This document shows positions 8,821 to 17,919 of a stretch of DNA of 64,000 nucleotides, piece by piece (within the stretch, counting starts at the first letter, position 1; every line of letters starts with the position of its first letter). The stretch comes from JAAFHI01 sp039793685 (GTDB lineage Bacteria; Acidobacteriota; Blastocatellia; Chloracidobacteriales; Chloracidobacteriaceae): the NCBI GenBank assembly GCA_039793685.1, contig JBDRAL010000003.1:1-64000 (forward strand), in the 5' to 3' direction. The notes beneath the pieces were generated by a model, which worked only from the letters and a program-made list of their open reading frames with translations, made no database searches and was not told where the DNA came from. The translations under genes were made by a program, and so were the position numbers.

Positions 8821-9216
8821 ATGGAAACCTCCCCCGAAAATCTTGGCGAACGCGGCGAAACGGCCGCCGTCCGGTTTCTCGAAACGCTCGGATTCAGCAT
8901 CGTCGCCCGGAACGTCCGGGTGCCGATTAGCCGAAACCGAAAGGGCGGACTGGTCCGTGGCGAACTCGACATCGTGGCCTTCGAGTCGGAAACCCTCGTT
9001 TTCGTGGAAGTGAAAACCCGCCGTTCGGAGGAAGCCGGCGCGCCCGAGGAAGCCGTCACCATCGGGAAACAGACCCGACTTTCCAAAACGGCCCGCCGTT
9101 ACCGCCGACTGGTCGGCCCCGAGGACGTTCCCTACCGGTTCGATGTCGTCAGCATCGTCTGGCGCGAACCGAACCCGGTGATTACCCTCCACCGAAATTT
9201 TTTCAAGGAAATCTGA
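8821..9216 (+). CDS. yraN: YraN/UPF0102 family endonuclease-like protein
   Basis: The 131-residue product has the family landmarks: GERGE near the start, GELD (47-50) and VEVKTR (62-67). The last two form the acidic and Lys residues of a PD-(D/E)XK-like nuclease fold. The physiological role is poorly known. A short insertion of about 12 residues (36-47) separates the first strands. purN follows after four bases, suggesting co-transcription. Confidence 0.9.
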   Translation: METSPENLGERGETAAVRFLETLGFSIVARNVRVPISRNRKGGLVRGELDIVAFESETLVFVEVKTRRSEEAGAPEEAVTIGKQTRLSKTARRYRRLVGPEDVPYRFDVVSIVWREPNPVITLHRNFFKEI

Positions 9217-9220
9217 TCCC

Positions 9221-9856
9221 ATGACTTCACCCGCAACGACGGAATCCGCCGCCGTTCCGAGTATCTGCATTCTCATTTCCGGACGGGGTTCGAATTTTCT
9301 GGCCATTGCCGATGCCATTGCCGCCGGAACCCTGCATGCCCGCATTGGCCTTGTGGTCAGCAACAAGGAAGACGCCAAGGGACTCGAATACGCCCGCGAC
9401 CGGGGCATCCCCACGGCGGTGATTTCCCACAAGGGCCTGACCCGTTCGGAACACGCACTCCGCCTGCTGGAGGTCATCCAGCCCGCCGCCCCCGCGCTTG
9501 TCTGCCTGGCCGGCTACATGCGCCTGCTCGCGCCGGAGTTCATCCGGGCATTTCCGAACCGGATTCTGAATATCCACCCTTCGCTGCTTCCCGCCTTCAC
9601 GGGCCTGGACGCCCAGAAACAGGCGCTGGATTTCGGGGTAAAAATCAGCGGCTGCACCGTCCACCTCGTTGACGAGGAACTCGATCACGGCCCGGTGGTG
9701 GCCCAGGCGGCGGTCCCGGTTCTCGACACCGACGACGAAGAAACGCTTTCAGCCCGGATTCTGGCCGAGGAACATCAACTGTACGCGGCGGCGGTGGAAA
9801 AACTCCTCCACCGTTCCTGGCGTATCGAGGGGCGGAGAGTGATTTTCAGCGAATGA
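9221..9856 (+). CDS. purN: Phosphoribosylglycinamide formyltransferase
   Basis: This purine-pathway enzyme transfers a formyl group from 10-formyl-THF to GAR. The 211-residue product has the substrate loop SGRGSNF (20-26) and the catalytic triad Asn117, His119 and Asp155 in NIHPSLLPAF and ELDHGP. Length and motif order are normal. It follows yraN closely and is convergent with the sensor kinase gene, with a hairpin between. Confidence 0.93.
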   Translation: MTSPATTESAAVPSICILISGRGSNFLAIADAIAAGTLHARIGLVVSNKEDAKGLEYARDRGIPTAVISHKGLTRSEHALRLLEVIQPAAPALVCLAGYMRLLAPEFIRAFPNRILNIHPSLLPAFTGLDAQKQALDFGVKISGCTVHLVDEELDHGPVVAQAAVPVLDTDDEETLSARILAEEHQLYAAAVEKLLHRSWRIEGRRVIFSE

Positions 9857-9873
9857 GGGAAAAAGAAGAACGA

Positions 9874-9933
9874 GGAAGTTGCCCACCGCCTGAATCGGCC
9901 TTGTTCATTCGTCGTCGAATCAGGCAACTTCCC
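9874..9933. terminator. Inverted repeat between convergent genes
   Basis: GGAAGTTGCC at 9874-9883 pairs perfectly with GGCAACTTCC at 9923-9932, with a weaker inner extension (CTGAATCG and CGAATCAG). There is no clear T-run. It overlaps the 3' end of the sensor kinase gene and may limit transcription from both sides. Confidence 0.5.
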
Positions 9934-11419
9934 GCTCGGGAAGGGCCGGGGACAACGTCCCGGCGTTCTCCGGCAGCCCGACCACGGTCATTTCAGACTT
10001 CCGGATCTTTTCCGGGAACTCAATCCGAAAGGTCGTGCCCACTCCCTCTCTACTTTTGACGCTCAGATTTGCCTGATGGGCAGTACAAATAGCCTTGACG
10101 ATGGAAAGTCCCAGGCCGGTGCCGTTGTCCTGTTCATTCCGGACGTGCTGGACACGAAAAAAGCGGTCAAACACAAAGGGGAGGGCCGATTCCGGAATTC
10201 CGATTCCGGTATCGCTCACTTCAAGCACCGGGATTCTCCCCTCCCTGCCGACCGAAACCCGAATTGAGCCGCCCTCACGGGTATACCGGATGGCATTGTC
10301 GAGGAGATTGACCAGAACCTGCTTGAGGCGGGACTTGTCTCCGAAAATCCGGACTCCGCTTTCCACGTCGAAGTCGAGCGAAAGACCGGCATCCTCGGCC
10401 AGCAGACGGACCTGTTCGCCCGTGTTCGAAGCCAGTTCACCGAGGTCAAGGGGGACGAACTCGAGTTTTGCCTCCCCCGCGTCGAAACGGGCAATGGCCA
10501 GCAGTCCGGTCACGATCTGGGTCAGACGGTCCGTTTCCTCGATGGCGCTGGCAATGATGTCCTGTTCCCCGGCCAGGAGATTCGGCGACTCGCGAAGGGC
10601 TTCCAGTTCTCCTTTGAGAACCGTCAGCGGCGTGCGAAGTTCGTGCGAGGCTTCACCAGTAAAGCGGGTGACCTGAAGAAAGGTAGCCTCCAGGCGGGAA
10701 ATCATTTCGTTGAGGGCCATCCCGAGACGTTCGATTTCATCGTCGTTCCGTGGAACGATCAACCGACGACCGAGATTGCTGGCGGTAATCCGTCGTGCGC
10801 CGACCGTCATCAGATGGACCGGCCGCAAGGCATTCCGCACCAGAATCGAGCCGCCGAGGCTTCCGAAAACCAGGAACAACACCGAGGAAAGCAGATAGGC
10901 CAGAAAGGTCCATCGCAACGTACTTCGAATTGGCCGGTCGGAAACGCCGTTTTCCAAAAAATAGGCCGTTCCGTCAGGAGTTTCCACGCGATTCGTGTAA
11001 ATGCAGAGCAGCCCTGAGGGGATCTGCTCGAAACGCCGGTTTTTGCCATCCACAAGTTCCTTCGGATTGATTTTTGGTACCGTGGCGGGCGTGAAACTGC
11101 CGTCATCGGGCATGGGGGAAACATAAATCACCCTGCCGTCGGCTCGAATCAGTCGAAAGAAACGGGAAAAGTTGCGGGGAAGGAGGCGAAATTCGAGTTG
11201 TTCCCGAAAATACGACTCTCCCTTTGTGGGAATCTCCGAAACCAGGGTTCGTCCCACCGCCTGCCCGCGCTGGGACAGGATTTCCCAATTTGACGTGTAG
11301 AGATACCAGTGAAGGCTGAAAAGCGCCCCGATCCCGATGAACATCAGCGTGACCGCGAGAAACCCCGCGTACCAGAAGGTCAGCCTGAAACGGATGGACT
11401 TGGTGTTCAACTGAATCAT
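9920..11419 (-). CDS. Membrane sensor histidine kinase
   Basis: The 499-residue product has a membrane segment at about 12-38, a periplasmic domain of about 125 residues, a second segment near 168-192, a HAMP linker, HisKA with the SHELRTPL phospho-acceptor motif, and a HATPase domain (NLLDNAIRYT, DTGIGIP, GTGLGLSIVK). The layout is that of CusS-like heavy-metal sensor kinases, but the signal cannot be read from sequence. Its start overlaps the stop of the upstream OmpR-type regulator by ATGA, so the two form one system. Confidence 0.92.
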   Translation of the reverse strand: MIQLNTKSIRFRLTFWYAGFLAVTLMFIGIGALFSLHWYLYTSNWEILSQRGQAVGRTLVSEIPTKGESYFREQLEFRLLPRNFSRFFRLIRADGRVIYVSPMPDDGSFTPATVPKINPKELVDGKNRRFEQIPSGLLCIYTNRVETPDGTAYFLENGVSDRPIRSTLRWTFLAYLLSSVLFLVFGSLGGSILVRNALRPVHLMTVGARRITASNLGRRLIVPRNDDEIERLGMALNEMISRLEATFLQVTRFTGEASHELRTPLTVLKGELEALRESPNLLAGEQDIIASAIEETDRLTQIVTGLLAIARFDAGEAKLEFVPLDLGELASNTGEQVRLLAEDAGLSLDFDVESGVRIFGDKSRLKQVLVNLLDNAIRYTREGGSIRVSVGREGRIPVLEVSDTGIGIPESALPFVFDRFFRVQHVRNEQDNGTGLGLSIVKAICTAHQANLSVKSREGVGTTFRIEFPEKIRKSEMTVVGLPENAGTLSPALPEREVA

Positions 11420-12111
11420 GGTCCGACTTCGGCGGTTTTCTGGGCTTCTTCAATCACATACCCGGCACCACGAACGGTCCGGATGAGTTTGGTTTCGAAC
11501 GGGTCGTCGATTTTGGCCCGCAAATAGCGGACATAGACGTCAACGATGTTGGTCAGTCCGTCGAAACTCTGGTCCCAGACATGTTCCACAATCATCGTTC
11601 GGGAAAGAACGCGCCCGGCATTGGTCATCAGATATTCGAGAAGGGCGAATTCCTTGCCGGTCAGGTCGATGTTCTGTCGTCCCCGGCGTACCCGGCGGGA
11701 AACCCGATCCATTTCGAGATTGCCCACTTTCAAAACCGTTCCCGGTCCCGCCCCGCCCCGCCGGAGCAAGGCCCGAATCCGGGCGAGCAGTTCCACAAAG
11801 GCAAATGGCTTGGTCAGATAGTCGTCCGCCCCTGCCTCAAGATTTTCAACCTTGTCGTTCACTCCGTCGCGGGCCGTCAGAATGAGGAGCGGCACTTCGG
11901 TATTGCGACGGCGGATGGTTTTCAGGACCTCGTTCCCGGTCATTCCCGGCAGCATCAGATCCAGTACGACCAGGTCATACTGAAAGGCCTCAATCATTTC
12001 CAGCCCGGTTTCACCGTTGATCGCCGTATCCACGGCGTATCCCTCGGCAACCAGTCCACGAACGATAAAGTTCGAAACCTTGGGGTCGTCTTCAACAAGT
12101 AGTATTCGCAT
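11416..12111 (-). CDS. OmpR/PhoB-family response regulator
   Basis: The second ATG (12111) is chosen because GGAG lies seven bases upstream and the receiver starts at once (MRILLVEDD). The 231-residue product has a receiver with phospho-acceptor Asp in VVLDLMLPG and Lys in TKPF, then a winged-helix DNA-binding domain ending in VRGAGYVIE. It is the partner of the kinase translated from the overlapping start at 11419. The 62-bp gap upstream probably holds the promoter. Confidence 0.93.
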   Translation of the reverse strand: MRILLVEDDPKVSNFIVRGLVAEGYAVDTAINGETGLEMIEAFQYDLVVLDLMLPGMTGNEVLKTIRRRNTEVPLLILTARDGVNDKVENLEAGADDYLTKPFAFVELLARIRALLRRGGAGPGTVLKVGNLEMDRVSRRVRRGRQNIDLTGKEFALLEYLMTNAGRVLSRTMIVEHVWDQSFDGLTNIVDVYVRYLRAKIDDPFETKLIRTVRGAGYVIEEAQKTAEVGP

Positions 12112-12191
12112 ATGGGTTCTCCAACCCACATATAGCGTTCTTTAATGAGACCTGTATGAGAACAGGATTAAATTCGGCTCATTTTCGCAAC

Positions 12192-12776
12192 CTACCGTAT
12201 CGCTCCCAGCCTGGAAAAGAACGTTTCGCGCCAGCCGGTTTCCGTGAAGCATCCCCTTGAAAGAACGCATTCGACCGTTCCGTCAGCCTTCGCACCGCGC
12301 ATTTCCATGCACATCTGGCGGGCGGTCAGGACCACCATGACCCCGCGCGGAGCGCAGATGTGCTCAAGAGCGTCGGCAAGTTGAGCCACGAGCCGCTCCT
12401 GAAGCTGGGGACGTCGCGAATAGAATTCGAGCAGTTTCGCGGGGCCGCCGATTCCCATCGCAACCCGGTCGGGGACGTAGGCGATATGGGCATGACCGAA
12501 AAACGGGGTGAGATGATGCGCGCACATCGAATGAAACCGGAGATCACGCAACAGGACCAACTGCCCCGCCATTTCATCCGCCGGAAAGGTCGAAACGGCC
12601 GGAGGGGGCAACTCGGCGAGCCATGGGGCAAAGAACTCGGCCCAGAATTCGGCAACATTTTCGGGAGTCCGGGACAGATGCCCATCACGTTCCCCCGTCA
12701 ACCCCATTTCCTCCAGCATTGCCCGTAAATACCTCGCCGCCGCGACGGTTTCGGTTTGCTCGCGTTCTTCAGCCAT
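12192..12776 (-). CDS. folE: GTP cyclohydrolase I
   Basis: The enzyme converts GTP to dihydroneopterin triphosphate, the first step of folate and pterin synthesis. The start at 12776 has AGAGGA just upstream. The 194-residue product has SMCAHHLTPFFG with zinc ligand Cys85 and His87/His88, and the second ligand Cys156 in QMCMEMRG. The usual Glu before HH is Ala here. Residue order and length fit the FolE type I family. It is divergent from asnS. Confidence 0.9.
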   Translation of the reverse strand: MAEEREQTETVAAARYLRAMLEEMGLTGERDGHLSRTPENVAEFWAEFFAPWLAELPPPAVSTFPADEMAGQLVLLRDLRFHSMCAHHLTPFFGHAHIAYVPDRVAMGIGGPAKLLEFYSRRPQLQERLVAQLADALEHICAPRGVMVVLTARQMCMEMRGAKADGTVECVLSRGCFTETGWRETFFSRLGAIR

Positions 12777-12905
12777 GCTATTTCCTCTTGCGATTCCTGA
12801 TTTTCGACATCCGGAGTCATCGCGGGATGTTTCCCACGACATCATTCTCCATCTTCACCATTCCTTCGCGGGACCCGGCTCAGCCTGGCCGGTGTAATTG
12901 TAACC

Positions 12906-14219
12906 ATGAAACAAACCTACATTTCCGACATCGCGGCCCACGCGGGTAAATCCGTCACCATCAAGGGCTGGCTCTACAACGCGCGTTCGAGCGGTAAACT
13001 GATGTTTCTCGAAATCCGCGACGGTTCCGGCATCATTCAGGGTGTTCTGCCGAAAAATGCGGTCGCCGAATCAGTCTGGGAACTCGCCAATTCACTGACG
13101 CAGGAATCCTCGGTCATCGTCACCGGAACGCCCCGCGAGCATCCCAAACGCCCCGGCGTCTTCGAACTCGACGTCGCCGGCATTGAAGTCGTCCAGCTCG
13201 CTCAGGAATATCCGATTACCCCCAAGGAACACGGGGTCGAATTCCTGATGGATCACCGGCATCTGTGGCTGCGGTCGAAACGCCAGCATGCCATTTTGCG
13301 CGTCAGACATGAAATCATTCGCGCGGTCCGCGACTTCTTCGACAACGACGGCTTCATCCTCGCCGACACCCCGGTCCTGACCCCGGCCGCGTGCGAAGGC
13401 ACGACAACCCTGTTTGAAGTCGATTATTTCGGGGACGAAAAGGCGTTTCTGACGCAGTCCGGCCAGTTGTACAACGAGGCCACCGCCGCCGCGCTCGGCA
13501 AGACCTACTGTTTCGGGCCGACCTTCCGCGCCGAGAAGTCCAAAACCCGCCGCCATTTGACCGAATTCTGGATGGTCGAACCGGAAGTCGCCTACGCCGA
13601 ACTCAACGACGTGATGGACCTTGCCGAGCGCTTTCTCGGTTTCGTGGTCGGCCGCGTCCTTGAAAACCGCCGCGAGGAACTCAAGGTCCTCGAACGCGAC
13701 GTGGAAAAACTCGAAGCCGTCGTCCCGCCCTTTCCCCGCCTTCAGTATGACGACGCCGTGAAAATGCTCCAGCAGGCGCACGCCGAGGGCAAGGTCGAGA
13801 ACTTCTTCGAATGGGGCGGCGATTTCGGCGCGCCTGACGAAACCTATATTTCGCAACAGTTCGACAAGCCGGTGATGGTCCACCGCTACCCGTCGCAGAT
13901 CAAGGCGTTCTACATGGAAGAAGATCCGACACGGCCCGAACTGGCGCTCTGCGTGGACGTTCTTGCGCCCGAAGGTTACGGCGAAATCATCGGCGGCGGG
14001 CAACGCATGCAGTCCTACGACAAACTCATCAGCCGAATCGAGGAACACGGTCTTCCGCGCGAAGCATTCGAATGGTACCTGGACCTCAGGAAATACGGCA
14101 GCGTGCCGCATGCCGGGTTCGGAATGGGAATTGAACGCTGCGTGACCTGGCTGTGCGGCCTCGAACACGTTCGCGAAACCATTCCATTCCCCCGAATGCT
14201 GTACCGGTTGCGGCCGTAA
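12906..14219 (+). CDS. asnS: Asparagine--tRNA ligase
   Basis: This class IIb synthetase charges tRNA-Asn. The 437-residue product has an N-terminal OB-fold anticodon-binding domain (about 1-115) and a class II catalytic core with motif 2 around FRAEKSKTRRHLTEFW and motif 3 GFGMGIERCV. The FWMVEPE segment is typical of AsnRS over AspRS. Length is slightly short (E. coli enzyme 466). It stands alone on the + strand, divergent from folE. Confidence 0.95.
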   Translation: MKQTYISDIAAHAGKSVTIKGWLYNARSSGKLMFLEIRDGSGIIQGVLPKNAVAESVWELANSLTQESSVIVTGTPREHPKRPGVFELDVAGIEVVQLAQEYPITPKEHGVEFLMDHRHLWLRSKRQHAILRVRHEIIRAVRDFFDNDGFILADTPVLTPAACEGTTTLFEVDYFGDEKAFLTQSGQLYNEATAAALGKTYCFGPTFRAEKSKTRRHLTEFWMVEPEVAYAELNDVMDLAERFLGFVVGRVLENRREELKVLERDVEKLEAVVPPFPRLQYDDAVKMLQQAHAEGKVENFFEWGGDFGAPDETYISQQFDKPVMVHRYPSQIKAFYMEEDPTRPELALCVDVLAPEGYGEIIGGGQRMQSYDKLISRIEEHGLPREAFEWYLDLRKYGSVPHAGFGMGIERCVTWLCGLEHVRETIPFPRMLYRLRP

Positions 14220-14285
14220 AATTCGGCTTTGACCAGGGGAAATTCCGGGGCGGGCAACCCCCGTCCCGTAACTCCGAGAAATTCC

Positions 14286-15197
14286 ATGCGTTTCCCTTTC
14301 CGCCCCTTCCCGGCCTGTCTCCGATCCGTCGTCGGAGGCTTCATCTTTCTGCTGATTCTCCCGGTCGGGTCCGTTCCGGCTCAGAGTCCGAAGCTCTCCC
14401 CCGGTGAAACCGTACTTCAGTTTTACCGGCTGCTGCGGGAGAAGAAATACATCGAAGCGTTTCGGCTGCACGTCTGCGCGCCCGCCGTCGAGACCATGTC
14501 CAGCGAAGAAGCCGCCGGACTTCAGGATGAATTCGAAAAGGTGGCGGGCGAGATTCCCGAAAAAATCGAACTTGGCGGGGAAAGTGTCCTCGGCAACGAC
14601 GCCACGGTCTTCGTCAAGGTCCCGTCCGGAGAAAAGATCAACGGCCAACAGCCCTTCCTGAGTGTCCCGGTCGGTTTAATCCTTTTCGAAGGCAAGTGGC
14701 TGATCGGCGACCGCGACACTCAGGCGCTGGCGTTTTTCCACAAGAATAAATTCTTTTCCCTCAGCCAAAGTGGCGTCTTTACCGTCATGCTCGACAACGA
14801 GGAGAAGGCCGGGAAAGCCATTACCGCCCTGATTGAAATCGAACAGTTTTTCACCCAGCAACACAACGGAAAATTCGGCACGTTCCGGGAAATCCTGGAC
14901 TCGAAGGTTGTCGTCCGGCCCGACCTGGTTCGATTGATGGAACAACTTCAGGACGGCGAATATTTCGGTTACCGGTTTGAAGTCGAAATGCCCGAGGACC
15001 GGCGAACCTATACACTGTACGCCACACCGATTCAGCAGAACATCGACGGACGCTACTCCTACATTGCGGATCGGGAGGGCGGCGTGAAGTTCCGAAATTA
15101 CGGCGGACAGAAACTCGCGAAAACGACACCGGGCCTCAAGCCTCTGGTTGAAACCGAAACCACCACCGTCACGACCCTGCCGAAGAAACCCCAATAA
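14286..15197 (+). CDS. Exported protein with a pilin-like C-terminal segment
   Basis: The ATG at 14286 is preferred because a signal peptide follows directly (basic start, hydrophobic 11-31, cleavage probable after VPAQ). The 303-residue product has two parts. The first (about 35-160) resembles NTF2-like or DUF4878-type domains, with FYRLLREKKYIEAF near its start. The second contains ITALIEIEQFF and a YFGYRFEVE to YTLYATP stretch that recalls the soluble part of type II pseudopilins. Both assignments are by eye and weak. It would act in the periplasm. It ends just before a strong terminator. Confidence 0.6.
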   Translation: MRFPFRPFPACLRSVVGGFIFLLILPVGSVPAQSPKLSPGETVLQFYRLLREKKYIEAFRLHVCAPAVETMSSEEAAGLQDEFEKVAGEIPEKIELGGESVLGNDATVFVKVPSGEKINGQQPFLSVPVGLILFEGKWLIGDRDTQALAFFHKNKFFSLSQSGVFTVMLDNEEKAGKAITALIEIEQFFTQQHNGKFGTFREILDSKVVVRPDLVRLMEQLQDGEYFGYRFEVEMPEDRRTYTLYATPIQQNIDGRYSYIADREGGVKFRNYGGQKLAKTTPGLKPLVETETTTVTTLPKKPQ

Positions 15198-15200
15198 ACG

Positions 15201-15233
15201 AAAGGGCCGAAGGAATCTCACCTTCGGCCCTTT
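15201..15233. terminator. Bidirectional intrinsic terminator
   Basis: Perfect 13-bp stem AAAGGGCCGAAGG and CCTTCGGCCCTTT with a 7-nt loop, between the convergent exported-protein gene (stop 15197) and gyrB (stop 15258). Confidence 0.93.
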
Positions 15234-15257
15234 CATCTTTCGACGCTCGAATCCGGC

Positions 15258-17705
15258 TCAAATGTCGAGGTTCTTGACGTCGAGCGCATTCTGTTCGATG
15301 AAGCGACGGCGCGGCTCGACCGCATCGCCCATCAGAACCGTGAATACGCCATCCGTTTCAACCGCGTCATTGATGCGAACCTGCAACAGCGTCCGCTTTT
15401 CCTGATGCAGCGTGGTTTCCCACAACTGCTCCGGATTCATTTCGCCCAGACCTTTGTATCGCTGGATGTTCAGTTCGCGCTTGGCCCCGTTGAAAATTTG
15501 TTCGACGAGCGCCGCCCGCGTCGGAACGACGTTGGTGGCCGTTCCGTTCGTCACGATGTAGGGCGCTTCCATCAGCTCCTTGAACTCGCCGTAAATCGAG
15601 ACGCATTTCTGAAACTCGGCATGGGTGGCGAGTTCCCAGTTGATCCGGGTTCGGCCATTCGTGGAGGCAACGGCCAGACTGAACAGGTTGTGTTCCTCGT
15701 CGCGGTCGAGCGACGTGTCGTAGCCCGCGTCGGCCAGTGCCGCATTCAACTTGCCCAATAAAACATCGCTTTCAAACAGGCCGTGCATCTTGCGGCCGCC
15801 GCCCCAGCCGCCTTCGCTGGTGAACGTCCGCAGCACGATGTCGGTCAGCCGTCCGTCGCGAATCAGTCGCCGGTCGAGCTTCTGGTAAAACCCGTCGAAT
15901 TCGAGCAGCTTGTCGAGGAACTTCGACAGATCGCGGCCTTCGAGTTCGCGACCGGTCTTTTCGACCTTGACCTTCACGTCCTCGGTCGCCCGCTTCAGCA
16001 AATACTTGTTCATTTCGCGGTCATCGAGGATGTACTGCTCCGATTTGCCCTTCTTCACCTTGTACAGCGGCGGCTGCGCAATGTAGACGTGGCCGTTTTC
16101 GATGAGTTCGGGCATCTGCCGATAGAAGAACGTCAGCAGAAGCGTCCGGATGTGCGAACCGTCAACGTCGGCGTCGCAGAGCAGGATGATCTTGTGGTAG
16201 CGCAGCTTTTCAAGGTTGAACTCGGATTTCCCGATGCCGGTTCCCATCGCCATGATGAGCGCGCCGATTTCGCTGTGCGACAGCATCTTGTCGTAGCGTG
16301 ACTTCTCGACGTTGAGGATTTTACCCTTGAGCGGGAGAATCGCCTGCGTCTTGCGGTCACGGCCCTGCTTGGCTGAACCGCCTGCCGAATCCCCTTCCAC
16401 GATGAACAGTTCCGACTTCGTGGGATCCTTTTCCGAGCAGTCCGCCAGCTTGCCGGGGAGCGTCAGGCTTCCGAGCGCCGACTTGCGCGAAATTTCACGC
16501 GCGCGACGCGCGGCCTCGCGGGCGCGGGCGGCGTCCACCGCCTTCATAATCAGCCGCTTGGCAATCGCCGGATGTTCGCCGAAGTAAGTCTTCAACTGCT
16601 CGCGAAGGATCGAATCCACCAGCCCCTTCACGTCGCTGTTGAGCTTGTTCTTGGTCTGCCCTTCGAACTGCGGCTGCGGAATCTTCACGCTCACCACCGC
16701 GACCAGACCTTCGCGAACGTCGTCACCGGTCAGATTTTCCTTCAACTGCTTAGAAAGCCCTTCCGAAACGGCGTAGCTGTTGATGCTCGCAGTGAGCGCC
16801 GTCCGGAATCCGGAAAGGTGCGTGCCGCCGTCGATCGTGTTGATGTTGTTGGCGAAGCTGAACACCTTTTCGTCGTAGGCATCGTTGTACTGAATCGCCA
16901 CTTCGACGGTCGTTTCGCCCTGCGTCGCCTCGCAGTAGAACGGCTGCGGCATGAGCGCCGTCTTGTTGCGGTTCAAATGCGCCACGAACTCGGCAATCCC
17001 GCCTTTATAGAGAAACTCCTGTTTCCGCTCGTTTTCGCCGCGCTCGTCGGTCAGCGTGATCTGCAACCCCTTGGTCAGAAACGCCTTTTCGCGCAACCGC
17101 TGGGCCAGCGTGTCGAAGTTGTATTCCGTGACGGTAAAGATTTCGGAATCCGGCTTGAACGTCACGCGCGTGCCGCGGCGCGAGGTCTTGCCGGTCTTTT
17201 CGAGCGGCGCGACCGGGATCCCGCGCTCGAATTCCTGCTCGTGAACGTGACCGCTGCGATACACCTCGACCCGCAGCCATTCCGAAAGGAAGTTCACGCA
17301 GCTCACGCCCACGCCGTGCAGACCGCCCGACACCTTGTAGCTGTTGTCAGCGCCGAACTTCGCCCCGGCGTGCAGTTCCGTCAGCACGATTTCGACGCCG
17401 GACCGCTTTTTCTTGTCGTCTTCCTTGATGTCCACCGGAATGCCGCGCCCGTTGTCCTGCACCGAAATCGAGTTGTCCGGGTGGATGATGACGTCCACTT
17501 CCGTGCAGTACCCGGCGAGCGCTTCGTCAACCGAGTTGTCCACGACTTCGTAGACGAGGTGGTGCAAACCGAGTTCGCCGTTTGACCCGATGTACATCGC
17601 GGGACGCAGCCGGACGGCATCGCGCCCGGAAAGCGAGGTAATCGAATCCGATGTGTAGTTGTCAGCCGCGTTGTTACTTTTCATTTTTTCTTTGGGAGTG
17701 CTCAT
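15258..17705 (-). CDS. gyrB: DNA gyrase subunit B
   Basis: GyrB carries the ATPase and TOPRIM parts of gyrase. The ATG at 17705 is chosen by domain start and an upstream GAAGGAAAG. The 815-residue product has the GHKL ATPase motifs (EVVDNSVDEA, DNGRGIPV, GGLHGVGVS), the transducer, and TOPRIM motifs (EGDSAGGSAK and DADVDGSHI). An insert of about 170 residues follows, from the REMNKYLLKRA region to the QRYKGLGEMNPEQLW motif, as in gamma-proteobacterial GyrB. It lies 215 bp downstream of recF on the same strand, probably in one operon. Confidence 0.96.
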   Translation of the reverse strand: MSTPKEKMKSNNAADNYTSDSITSLSGRDAVRLRPAMYIGSNGELGLHHLVYEVVDNSVDEALAGYCTEVDVIIHPDNSISVQDNGRGIPVDIKEDDKKKRSGVEIVLTELHAGAKFGADNSYKVSGGLHGVGVSCVNFLSEWLRVEVYRSGHVHEQEFERGIPVAPLEKTGKTSRRGTRVTFKPDSEIFTVTEYNFDTLAQRLREKAFLTKGLQITLTDERGENERKQEFLYKGGIAEFVAHLNRNKTALMPQPFYCEATQGETTVEVAIQYNDAYDEKVFSFANNINTIDGGTHLSGFRTALTASINSYAVSEGLSKQLKENLTGDDVREGLVAVVSVKIPQPQFEGQTKNKLNSDVKGLVDSILREQLKTYFGEHPAIAKRLIMKAVDAARAREAARRAREISRKSALGSLTLPGKLADCSEKDPTKSELFIVEGDSAGGSAKQGRDRKTQAILPLKGKILNVEKSRYDKMLSHSEIGALIMAMGTGIGKSEFNLEKLRYHKIILLCDADVDGSHIRTLLLTFFYRQMPELIENGHVYIAQPPLYKVKKGKSEQYILDDREMNKYLLKRATEDVKVKVEKTGRELEGRDLSKFLDKLLEFDGFYQKLDRRLIRDGRLTDIVLRTFTSEGGWGGGRKMHGLFESDVLLGKLNAALADAGYDTSLDRDEEHNLFSLAVASTNGRTRINWELATHAEFQKCVSIYGEFKELMEAPYIVTNGTATNVVPTRAALVEQIFNGAKRELNIQRYKGLGEMNPEQLWETTLHQEKRTLLQVRINDAVETDGVFTVLMGDAVEPRRRFIEQNALDVKNLDI

Positions 17706-17919
17706 GGTTGCTGTCACTTTCCTTCGTTTGTTGTTGACACGAACATCTTTGTCCGCACGTTGTTGTAAAACCGAAATCAGTTTTTGAAATGTGCCCGGAG
17801 GCGTTTCGCCGCTCCGGGGTTCATAGATTTTCAAAAATTCAAAACCGGCACTTTACCATGTCCAATCAACCGAAGCCGGTTTTCGTCCCGCAGGGACGCC
17901 CCAAAATAGCCCGCCGAGT

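Noticed and set aside
13092..14648. A 518-codon open frame antisense to asnS
   Set aside because: It covers asnS and part of the next gene on the other strand, has no family motif and reflects the codon bias of a GC-rich genome.
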